A DNA stretch of 64,000 nt, from the NCBI GenBank assembly GCA_946122785.1, contig CAMGYJ010000005.1, positions 62,446,200-62,510,199 of the forward strand, read 5' to 3'. The position numbers were made by a program, and so were the translations under genes. Below are positions 55,035-64,000 of this stretch, piece after piece. This DNA is from Linum tenue (lineage: Eukaryota; Streptophyta; Magnoliopsida; Malpighiales; Linaceae). Every line of letters begins with the position of its first letter. Within the stretch, counting starts at the first letter, position 1. A model generated the notes under the pieces. That model was not told the origin of the DNA and did no database searches. It was given only the letters and a program-made list of their open reading frames with translations.

Positions 55035-56868
55035 GGTTTTTTTTTTTAACAAAAGGTAATCATATATTAGATCAAACAGATAGTTACATCCTGGAGAGCA
55101 GCCAGGTCTGAAAATCAAAGTGGCGGTACATAGCCGGGTACAGAGAGAGGGCCTTACGAGCCACTAAATGGGCTACCCTATTAGCACGCCGACCTATAAA
55201 CCGAACAAAAAACCCCTGCTGGCCAGATAAATAATGCAGCACTTCCTCCAAGATAGCCCCAATTTTGCCATCGCTAACATTCCTCAGCCGGATCTTCTCA
55301 ATGACAACCTTGGCATCCCCCTCGAAACACACACTAGGAAGCCCCAAATCCATGCACCAGCGAATCGCAGCCCGTAACACCAGAAGTTCAACCACCAGAG
55401 GATCATCAATGACAGGAAAACAGATCCCAGCAGTCATGATAAGCTCTCGGGATGGAGTCATTAGAACCACTCCTCCAGCAGAATGCGAACCACTCCGAAC
55501 CGCCCCATCCCAACCGCAAATCACCCCCGGCACCTCACCCTGATTCAACGGACGCACCTCCTCCGTGCACTGGGCCGCATTCGTCCTATCCATCGGGAGG
55601 CTTACCCATTCCTCATATTGCTGAGTAAACTGGCGCATCAACACCTCCACTGTAAATTGCTTCCCTTCAAACACTACCCAATTACGCGACCGCCAAATAC
55701 GCCAGAGGACAGCTACTATGGCCATGAATACCGCAGGACTCTGGATGAGGTTCAAAACCTTCTTCAGAAACAGGGGAAAAGAGTGCCGTGGCAACCCTTC
55801 CCCGATATGCTCTAGCCCCGCCGCACCCCAAAGGGCTCTAGCGATCTGGCAATCCAAAAATAAGTGCTCCATAGTCTCCTCTTCCTCCCAACATATCGGG
55901 CAACGAGGATGAACCCCCACCTTTCTTTCCCGTAAGGCCTCAGCAGTAGGCAAGACACGACGGAAAATCTGCCAGAGAAACACCTTTAATTTTGGCTGAA
56001 TATTCGCCCCCCAAAGGCGGATCCAGCTTTGACGATCCATCCAATCTACCCCCGCCCTCCAGCGCCCCCTTCTCCTATCTAGTGCGACCGCCAGATGATA
56101 AGCAGACTTCACCGAAAAAACACCATCTGCTGTATCAAACCAAATCAGGCGATCCTCCACATTCGCACACGGAAGGGGAATAGCTTTAATATTTCGACAG
56201 GTGGCAGGATCAAACCATTGCTCCAATTTTGCGTCACACCAGCGGCCCTCTCCTTGGCAGATAAGCTCCGAGACCGGGGGATCCCCTCCCACCGACAAGA
56301 TTAGTGGGTTATAACGAATAGGCTCAAACTGATTCTGGGGAACCCAAGTTGAGTGCAACATGGAAGCCGCACAACCATTCCCAATTTGCCAACGAAGCCC
56401 CATCTCCAGGAGATCCCTCCCATGAAGAACACTCTGCCAGCCCCAAGAAGGACGCGAGCGAGTCTTCGCATTTAGGAAGTGTCCTTGTGGGAAGTATTTC
56501 CCTTTGTAAACTTGGGCAAGCAAAGAATGGGGCTCCTGGAGGATTTGCCAGCCAATCTTAGCCAAGAGGGCTTGGTTAAATTGCTCAAACCGTCGGAATC
56601 CCATCCCCCCCTCATGTTTGCTCCTGCACATGTCCCGCCAAGCAACCCATCTGATTTTCGAATGGTTATTATCATCCCCCCACCAAAATCGGGCAACATG
56701 CCTATCGAGAAGGCGACAAAGGGCCAGAGGCAGCTTGAAACAGGACATCACATGCAAGGGCAACGCCATGGCTACCGATTTGATCAGGGTTTCTTTAGCC
56801 GCCCACGAGAGGGTTCTCCTTTTCCACCCCTGCAGTCTTTCCAAGAGTTTCTCCTATCGACGAAATAT
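55035..56868 (-). mobile_element. 5'-truncated LINE with RNase H domain
   Basis: The 3' end is a T-run at 55039-55049 on the plus strand (A-tail on the element), about 35 bp after the stop codon. The 5' end is truncated within the RT thumb near 56865. No target duplication was recognised. Confidence 0.75.
55084..56862 (-). pseudogene. LINE ORF2 C-terminal half: RT thumb, zf-RVT, RNase H
   Basis: An uninterrupted frame of about 590 codons, 5'-truncated, so it has no real start codon. Order: the RT end KLLERLQGWKRRTLSWAAKE and LIKSVAMALPLHVMSCFKLP; FWWGDDNNHSKIRWVAW and GGMGFRRFEQFNQALLAKIG; DGVFSVKSAYHLAV; a zf-RVT module with LKVFLWQIFRR, CPIC and EHLFLDC (about 55850-55990); then a type-I RNase H fold with Asp in GWDGAVRSG, Glu in VELLVLRAAI and Asp in FEGDAKVVI (about 55270-55520). 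The absence of stops shows this copy is young compared with the other LINEs here. It cannot move by itself because endonuclease and RT palm are missing. Confidence 0.88.
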
Positions 56869-57189
56869 TAGAAAAGAACTAATGAATAAAATAAAAACAC
56901 ACGTGAACAATTTTGATATTCTATTTATGGGACCAAATCCATTTTTTAGAATATGAATTTCAAATGAATATTATTTTTGCGCGAAATTAATAAGAATGCA
57001 ACTGAATTTGTTTTTAATTTAATTCAATTCTAAACTATGCCAAATATTGTTTGGGACTTTAAATCATTTTATAGAAAGAAGGAGATATTTTTTTTGTGAA
57101 CATTATATGGAAAATAATTGGGTTTTAGTCAAGAATTTAATTAGCCAGTACTGGAAGTGTTAATCAACGCTAATTAATATTTTAGGGTT

Positions 57190-58040
57190 TTTGGTAGAAT
57201 CCTTTTTTTTCCTTTTCTATTCCAACGGTGGAAAAAGAGTAGGGAAGGGATCTTTCCTCCCTCTCCTCCGAGTCCTCTCATTCGATTTATTTGTCTCTCC
57301 GGGTAGCGTTCGTTTCCCTGTTTTGTTACTGGGAGGACTCTTGGCTCTGTACTATTCGCCTCGCAGAGAAGAAAGGGGAGAGATCAACCCTCGCTTATCG
57401 CTTCTCGCTTCGCTCCGCCGCTGGTAGGTGAACTTTCTCCCTCTTCTTTTGGGCCATCGTCGCTAGGTTTTATTGTGTTGTGGTTGTTGTTTGGTTGCTG
57501 ACAACTATTGCAGCGACGAAGTTGAATTCGTTGGAGTTAGTTTGGAACTCTTTCGCCCTTTCTCGTTATTCCTTTCGTATTTTATCGTTATCTCCTTGCA
57601 TCGTTCTTTCGATCGTATTGTATGCTTCTAAATCGTCTTCCAAGTCTGGAGGGATTCCATCGTCGAAATTCTGCTTCGTTTATTAGAACTCTGGTGGATT
57701 GGTTGAGTAGCATATACAGTAGGGAATCGTTCAATGGTGTTTTCAACTTGATTTCTGAGTTCGTGTCTCGCACCTTTGCGGTTGCTGCGATTCTGATGTT
57801 CAGAGGCTCCGACTATTACTAACTGGTGGTTCAGCTTGCTTAATGTTTGGTTGATTTCTCGTGCTTTTTCTATTTGAAAGCTCATATTACAGAAAGCTCC
57901 TTAAGTCGATTTGGTTTATTCCTCTCAAGACCTAGCCAGTTCATCAATCTCTGAAGCTCTTGATGTCATGTCCTGCTGCGATCACGAAACCCCTATTTTT
58001 CTTCTCGTAATTGATCATGGTTTTCTGATGCAGACAAACC
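57190..58040 (+). promoter_or_regulatory. 5'UTR exon, 5'UTR intron and proximal promoter of HMGB gene
   Basis: A pyrimidine-rich stretch near 57200-57300 and a donor CGCTG|GTAGGTG (57423/57424) pair with an acceptor TGATGCAG (58031) nine bases upstream of the ATG. That gives a 608-bp leader intron. The transcription start is not determined. Leader introns are common in this family. Confidence 0.6.
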
Positions 58041-59204
58041 ATGATGAAGTCTGCCAGGGGTAAGGGGACATCCAAAGCTACCAAGGAAGCTGTGCCTGTA
58101 GATGACAGGTTCAGCTCAATCGCTAATTTCACAATCTAATTTGACTTGCTAGGGTTAACTAGTGGATTATGGATTCTCCACTGCCAAATGCTTGTATGAA
58201 TTCTTGTATTACCTGTCTAATTATTTTCAGGAAAGCCAGCAAGAGGAAGGCTGCGCCTGTTTCTGTAGCGGACAAAGGTGACAAGCAGAGAGCTAGGAAG
58301 GATAAGAAGGCCAAGAAAGACCCAAATAAGCCGAAGAGGCCCCCCACTGCTTTCTTTGTCTTCCTGTACGCATTAGACACAATACAAAGTGCAAGTTTAC
58401 TGCTGGTTAATGAGTACGGTAGGGTTTTCCTGTGGGATTTCTGATACTGGTCCTTTTGTCACAGTGAGGAGTTCAGGAAAACATTCAAGAAGGAGAATCC
58501 CAATGCCAATGCTGTATCTGCGGTAACTTATTGAACCTTCTTATGTTATGAACTTCACCATCTTAGTATCTGACTGTTGGTAGAATTTGTCTGTGTGGCT
58601 CAAAGGTTGGGAAGGCCGGTGGACAGAAGTGGAGGGAGATGTCTGCTGCTGTAAGTTGTTCCTTAGTCACTGTGAGTGTTGTAACTGATTGTGGTTCCTT
58701 CGTCTTGCCGAGGATATAATGAAATTTGTAATTGCAGGAAAAGGCTCCATATGAAGCCAAAGCTGGGAAGAAGAAGGATGAGTATGGAAAACTCATGGAT
58801 GCTTACAACAACAAGAAGGTAGGGTAGTAATCCGTACAATACTCATTTCTCCGTCTAGTTAACATTATCTCTCCCGGCTTCACGTTTAAAATCTTGTAAA
58901 ACACTACATAGCAGGAGAGTGATGCTGTTCATGGAGATGACTCGGACAGGTCGAAGTCCGAGGTCAATGATGATGATGATGAGGAGGATGCTCCTGCTAC
59001 AAAGGTTGTGCTGCCCGTCCCTTAATCTTTGATATAGTTGACTCTTTTCCCCATCTCCGTTCATGATGATTTAACCTTTTGCGGTTTCCTTGTTTAATTT
59101 TCTTGCAGGAAGCACCTCATGAGGAAGAGCAAGAAGTAGAAGAGCAAGAAGAAGAAGAGGAGGATGAGGAGGAGGAAGATGCGGATGAGGATGATGAAGA
59201 CTGA
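58041..59204 (+). CDS. HMGB-type high mobility group chromatin protein, 7 coding exons, 190 aa
   Basis: A small nuclear protein that binds and bends DNA without sequence preference and loosens chromatin. Coding exons: 58041-58108, 58231-58365, 58465-58522, 58606-58650, 58738-58818, 58915-59004, 59109-59204. All introns are GT-AG and the frame is continuous to TGA. Residues 1-52 are basic (MMKSARGKGTSKATKE; ARKDKKAKKD). One HMG box spans about 53-125: NKPKRPPTAFFVF, EEFRKTFKKENPN, GKAGGQKWREMS and KAPYEAKAGKKKDEY. An acidic tail (about 145-190) is almost pure Glu/Asp. This basic-box-acidic order and length match plant HMGB proteins of the HMGB1/2/3 type. Two ATGs are adjacent (58041 and 58044); which is used is unclear. 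Confidence 0.95.
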
Positions 59205-59680
59205 ATCTATAATTACAGGGACTAAAACTTTATGCTTTTTTTTTTTTTTAATTTTTGGGAACCATCGTACTGGCCAGCACAGTTTTTACTCTACTGCTGT
59301 ATATTAATTAGGGGTTTGGCCTCCAGAGCATCCCTCTTATTGATCCCTTAGCATGATGTATGCATATTAGTTTAACGCAGGCGTGATGGTCTATGGTCCC
59401 CTTAGAAAGATAATTCACCCCGCAAAGGTTTTTTCTTCTTCTTTTTCCGATGATGCATGAGTTTGTATTTATATCAGAACAAACCAGTTGGGGTAACAAA
59501 GCCTTTGCCACCTGAGGAAAGATCACAAGTTCCCCAAACTATAACAACTTTGCATCTCTCTCTCCAAATCCAGCTCACAAGGGAGCTCCAAATTACTCAG
59601 TCAACACGTGCATAACCTGCTTTTCCTTTGAAACTGTGCAGTGTGCATAGCCCAATTAATTTTGCTCTCCTTCAGTTCCA
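59205..59680 (+). other. 3' flank of the HMGB gene
   Basis: A T-run (59238-59250) follows the stop codon. The 3'UTR probably ends within the first 300 bases. No clear AATAAA was assigned and no further gene is seen. Confidence 0.35.
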
Positions 59681-59689
59681 GGGATATTA

Positions 59690-61160
59690 GCAACCTGTGT
59701 GAGAAAAGTTCATGAACAAACTGATAGAAAACAGGACAAGCAAAAAACAAGTGGTCATGAGATTCCAGTCAATGTCATCACCATTTAATCATTCTATCTC
59801 TAGTCTGCACATGCTCCTGAATTACTAGCCATAGTATAAAATGATTTCGAGGCTGATTACAAGCTTTCTGGACCAACCGATACCATCGCACATCCTGTCG
59901 TTGCGGCCTGATCTCGTTCTGAATTTATGCAATAGAGGCTCATACAAGAAGAATCTCTGCATTTTTTTTATATCTCAACTTTACTACTTTATTCTTGTTG
60001 CAGGAGCCAACAAAAGAGGCCAACGTCCACAAATCACCTCTTTTAATCCTGTGTTCATGAACACACGCAACCCACATCGATCCATGTTGCAGTAAGATCA
60101 ACCAAATATATCTAGCCGTACATGGAAGATTTAGGAGTAGGGATCACAAACACCTACCTATGGATAAGCAAGATGAGGCCATACAATGACAGCCCTGAGG
60201 CGAGTTCCAGAATGGACACCCCACAAGTAATCACTACATTTCCTTTCTACTTCTCTTTTCGCAGCTTTAGGCAAAGTAAAGACCAAATGTCAGAAATGAG
60301 AAAGACTATATATAACATAAGAGATTAGTTCCACCAACCCCGCATAACTCAAAGAGTTCACTTTCCACCCATAAATTCGTGTAGTGATCTTATCCAACAA
60401 AGTCTTACATAACATATACCCATCCTTCATTATCAGTCTCTTCCAACTCAAGTTGTAGTCCACAAATAATCTCACTTTTTTTTTAAATTTAAGGCTAATA
60501 TATTTGTATGGCCCGAACTTTTCACAAATTAAATATCCTGGCCAATCTTTTTGATCTATAACATCGTGACCTCAATTATGCATCAAAGTTACGAAATTGA
60601 CCAAACCCGAGATTTGGCCGTTATCTTGGACGATCAAATGCGTTGACTAACGGTCAACGCGCCATGTCACTGCCAAGTCAGTACATACCACTTAAATTTT
60701 TTGGTTTTTTTCACCTATTACCATTTATCTTTTTTATTGTAATAGGTGAAAAAATCCAAAATTCTAAGTGATTTGTGCTACTAGGCAATGACGTGGCGCG
60801 TTGACCATTAGTCAAAGCGTTTGACCGTCCAAGATAATGGTCAAATCTTGGGTTTGGCTAATATCATAAATTTGATGCATAGTTGAGGCCACAATGTTAT
60901 AAATCGAAAAGATTGGTGAGGATGTTTAATTTGTGAAAAGTTTGGGTCATACAAAATATTAACCCTTAATTTAACCTTAACCCCAAATTTATCCAAAACT
61001 CGTTGCACACACTGCCCACCATAATTTTACCTATCCGTAAAGATCAATCGATCATCGGCAAAACATAGATGTGTAAGATTAATCCTATTGCACATAGGAT
61101 GGTAAGTCAGAGTACCTCTAGCTGATTTTAAATCAAGAACACAAGACAACTTATGACATG
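59690..61160 (-). pseudogene. LINE RT fragment, split by a MITE
   Basis: The minus strand shows LTHLCFADDRLIF (catalytic FADD palm) near 61050-61085. After the foldback MITE come LLDKITTRIYGWKVNSLSYA and LVELISYVIYSLSHFW (about 60290-60410). Near 59735-59765 HDHLFFACP marks the zf-RVT region. The frames between are broken and pieces are missing, so it is a dead LINE copy 3' of the HMGB gene. Confidence 0.65.
60493..60965. mobile_element. Foldback MITE, 473 bp, TTAA duplication
   Basis: The two halves are inverted copies. The left end reads GGCTAATATATTTGTATGGCC and the right end on the complement GGGTTAATATTTTGTATGACC. The pairing continues to the centre near 60730, marked by 'cacctatta' and 'taataggtg'. 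TTAA flanks both sides (60489-60492, 60966-60969). The inner arms carry 'gttgac-aacggtcaacgcgccatgtca'. It is inserted in a LINE remnant. Confidence 0.8.
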
Positions 61161-61904
61161 TAAATTATACTATTTCAAATCCCTATTTAATGTCATGTAG
61201 TTTTCAAATTTTAATGCCATAATAAATTGGAATTGCTTGATGGATGCTCTAAACTCTAAAGTGTGCTCAGTAGCTCTTAGGATTACCTTTACCCTTATGA
61301 TGCCCTTTTTGGGTAGTGTTTCATGCATTTCAGATAAAAGTATCATAGCGGATCACCTAACACATATTGAAAATGTCAAGATTTTGTTGTTGGAAGTAAG
61401 AAATGAAGATTGGAGCTAAAGTCCAAAACGACACCAAATTTAGTCGACTAGAAGCCCAATTGGCGGCTCGGGCGGCGTTTCCAGGAACTATGCATTTTTT
61501 GCGTCATTTCGACGACCCAGAAATGGAAACCACCCTCAACGTGAGTTGAATCGGGAGCATACCAAAATGGTGACAGAAGACCAAAATTATGATTTTTTTA
61601 TAACCAAGATAAGACCACATCGTATGGCCGGACAACAATATAAGATAAACAATAATAAAGAATGATAGTCTGTATGCAACCGAACTCCTGATGAAAGAGC
61701 GTTTTCTGCCACAAAGTGAGTAGATTTGTGAAAGTTCAGTGGAGCGAAAAGGAACAAAACTGACTCAAATAGAGAGAAAGAGGTGAGCACTTCCCAAAAA
61801 ATACTCCATCTAAGGGCTCAAGATAGGGTGCATAACCATGGATTATGCACCTATCAATAACTAAATCTGCACCCTTCATTTAGAAAATTCAGATCTAAGG
61901 ATGG

Positions 61905-62585
61905 AAAATTAAAAGTCATTTTTATTTTCCCTAGGTTTCTTAATCGGCTCATATCTTCTTCGTTTTAACTTGGATTTTAATTTTTTTTGCACAGATGGAA
62001 TGAGTTCGTTGTTTTTTTGCACAAAATGAGATACATTTTCAATATTTTTTTAGAAAAAAAATTTCTTGCCTCTCGGTACCAACTGCATACCATATGGTAT
62101 ATTTTTCGTTTTTAATTCATTTTTTAAAACGTTTGCACAGAAGGAACGAGTTCATTCATGATCTATTGGATCTACAAATTTCTGGGTGAACAAATTACAT
62201 GACCAAAAAATACCACACAATACCATACAATACCACCCTGGTACGGGGTGGTATATTGTGGTACACAATGTTAAAAGTCGTAAATGACAGTTAATATACT
62301 TCTACTATCATGTATTCAACCATCCAACAGTCTTGGTTTGTTCATACCACCATGGTACGCTTTTCAAACCATAGGTATGCTCTTATTTCAATGCCAGTAA
62401 ATACCATATGGTATAGACTGATAAAAAATGGCTCAATTTTTTTTTGTTCGAAAAATATATCAAAGTGGATATGATTTTGAAGAGCACAATTAATATGATC
62501 TAACTGTGCAAAAAAATTAAATTTCGACTTAAAACGAGTGAGAAATCGTCCATCAAAGATTAAAGAGGGAAAAATTAAAGGCTTT
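61905..62585. mobile_element. Diverged foldback element with ACCATATGGTAT palindromes
   Basis: The left arm (about 61905-62115) and right arm (about 62400-62585) are inverted and diverged. Shared landmarks are 'attaaa-ttttc', 'tttttttgcaca(g)', 'atatttttcg' and 'taccatatggtat'. The centre holds more inverted pieces ('accaccctggtacggggtggt', 'taccaccatggta'). No clear target duplication and no transposase. Confidence 0.55.
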
Positions 62586-62954
62586 CCAAGAGAGAGATGG
62601 ATGCTGATGTCATGCTGATGTGGACATGTTACTCGTGGTTACTCACGATAAGGTTACTGACCTGATCCATTCCCGACTTTGCATCTACTCTTTTAAATTT
62701 GACTATGTTTTACAACGCATAAAAATTTGGTTTCATTGTTAGGCTAACCACAACCCGAGGGGCAAAAATTGGAGGTTTTAATGCTATTTTAGCCTTTTAT
62801 CCCTCTCGAAAACAGAAACAGCTTCAACCCTGATGACTAAAATTTTCTATTTCGTATTTAGTAATCCTAACTTATTAATAGTTAAACTTATGTTTTTAAA
62901 TTTAAAATTTATATATTCATTCACAATACTTGAATACGAACATTCCGATAAAAT

Positions 62955-63095
62955 TTGAAAAAATTCGGAGATACTTTGTTTTTAGTTGAAATGGAAGAAA
63001 ATTACATCGAAATGAACATTGTTCATCAAAATTACCAAGACTTTGAACAATTTCGGAGATACATTTTTTTTAGTTGAAATGGATGAACGTTTCAA
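62955..63095. repeat. Direct repeat, about 95-100 bp apart
   Basis: 'attcggagatactttg-ttttagttgaaatgga' at about 62963 recurs at about 63053, with small changes. Unassigned sequence around it is AT-rich. Confidence 0.6.
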
Positions 63096-63349
63096 TTTTT
63101 AAATATATTTTTTGTTTTTGTTTTCAAATAACATTCAAACGGTTGAAAGTTACAACGAAAGGAACTTCATTAGTTAAAAGAAGTCACAACTATACAAGTG
63201 TATTCAATTTAAGTACTAAAACAAAGAAAAGTTAAAATAATCCCCACCATTTGAGCTCTCACCAATTTAGCCCCATCTTAAAACCCCCTAAATACGAGCT
63301 AAAATGGCCCCCTAAAACCCCATAGATATAGTTTTTTACCCCCTAAATA

Positions 63350-64000
63350 AGTTTCCCTTTACCTTGCACTATTGGAACTTTTAAAGGTTCTGGAAGTCTT
63401 GTTGATTTAGGTGCCAACATTAATATGGTGCCATATTGCATGTGTAAGAAACTAAACTTAGGGAATCCAACACCCATATGCATAATTATCCAATCAACAG
63501 ATAAATCCTCGCACCAACCTAGAGGCATGAGGAAGATGTTATGGTAGATGTATGACCATTTACATTGCCAGTTGATTTTGTTGTCGTGGATACCAATCAA
63601 TATGACTGCATGTTTCTATGATGACCCCTTTGAGGTATGCTCGGTTTCTTCTTTTAGGGGAGAAGGAGAACGATTGGAACAATAATCAAAATATGAATAT
63701 TTGGAAGGTGAAGGCAATGCACTAGAGAAGGAAGAAGAGTTGGCAAAAAACCCAACGATTCCTACACTTATGACCTCTTACGAGAAGCCTCCTGCTTTGG
63801 AATCAAACCATTACCCACCCATCTAATAAATGCTTACCTAGCCTAGGATTCCAAACTGCATGTGATCATTAGCTCCACTCGAACCCTTGAGCAGAACGAG
63901 TGATTGATGGCTTTACTCTCGAAACCTAAGAGAGCTATTGCATGGAAGACAACTGATATCCACAAGATCGATCCCTCGTACCTAACTCATAAAATCCTAA
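63350..64000 (+). pseudogene. Athila-type protease and linker remnant, runs off the window
   Basis: Plus-strand frames read LPCTIGTF, then VDLGANINMVPY (protease active-site region), KLNLGNPTP, LPVDFVVVDTNQYD, then PPALES and HKIL near the end. That is the same order as in the protease frame at 38810-40306. Stops and frame changes are frequent and LLGRPFL is not seen. The element continues to the right of the window and is oriented opposite to the large Athila nest. Confidence 0.65.

Larger units (their letters stand above)
54655..57060. mobile_element. AT-rich MITE split by a LINE
   Basis: The left part (54655-55034) starts near 'accgtttggtataaatgaatt'. The right part (about 56870-57060) ends near 'aattcaattctaaactatgccaaatattg'. 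These are roughly inverted and resemble plant MITE termini. The LINE at 55035-56868 lies between them. The termini are diverged, so boundaries are approximate. Confidence 0.35.

Noticed and set aside
59308..59526. 72-residue minus-strand frame next to the HMGB 3' end
   Set aside because: It overlaps the HMGB 3' flank and shows no motif linking it to the nearby LINE fragment.

Overview
The window is nuclear DNA of a flowering plant. Evidence for this is three spliced genes of plant type with GT-AG introns, plus plant-specific transposon lineages: Athila- and Tat-type Ty3/gypsy elements, L1-like LINEs with DUF4283/zinc-knuckle ORF1 and a reverse transcriptase followed by zf-RVT and RNase H, and hAT- and Mutator-type MITEs. 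There are no bacterial-style operons. The species cannot be named from the sequence.

Three host genes can be reconstructed exon by exon. (1) A Yippee-like zinc-binding protein, minus strand, 17839-18692, 4 coding exons, 107 aa. (2) The mitochondrial inner membrane protease subunit 2 (IMP2-like), minus strand, 20429-21273, 4 coding exons, 167 aa, with catalytic Ser and Lys present. (3) A single-HMG-box HMGB chromatin protein, plus strand, coding 58041-59204 in 7 coding exons, 190 aa, with a 5'UTR intron. Yippee and IMP2 form one small gene island (about 17.8-21.6 kb). HMGB forms another (about 57.2-59.3 kb). The three look functionally unrelated.

The rest is mostly transposon-derived. 1-3321: 5' part of a Tat-type Ty3/gypsy element on the minus strand, running off the left edge. 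4.4-9.1 kb: decayed plus-strand LINE with a 449-bp hAT MITE in it. 10.2-16.4 kb: a MITE, a LINE ORF1 fragment, a satellite-like array and an internally deleted minus-strand LINE. 16.5-17.4 kb: nested tandem repeats downstream of Yippee. 21.7-23.3 kb: a 970-bp Mutator-type foldback element with an 11-bp target duplication, and 25 bp further on a hAT MITE with a perfect 8-bp duplication. 24.6-29.6 kb: an Athila-clade LTR remnant and two LTRs of a gutted tRNA-iMet-primed Ty3/gypsy element.

29.6-49.6 kb is one 20-kb nest. An Athila-lineage element (minus strand) carries three younger insertions: a 1355-bp gag-only chromovirus derivative (duplication CGGAA), a 5514-bp non-autonomous element with 1.38-kb LTRs (duplication TGGAC), and a 953-bp solo LTR (duplication CTCTA, minus-strand sense). 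The Athila element itself sits inside the second LTR of the older iMet-primed element, so at least three layers of nesting are readable.

50.2-57.1 kb holds an LTR-like remnant, a 1.27-kb long-TIR element and a MITE split by a 5'-truncated LINE with an intact 586-residue frame. 59.7-64.0 kb holds a LINE fragment split by a foldback MITE, a second diverged foldback element with ACCATATGGTAT palindromes, and a decayed plus-strand Athila protease segment running off the right edge. No tRNA, rRNA or CRISPR was found. The most distinctive signal is that the related LTR families each carry an array of CG-rich palindromes at a similar position but with a different core sequence in each family.
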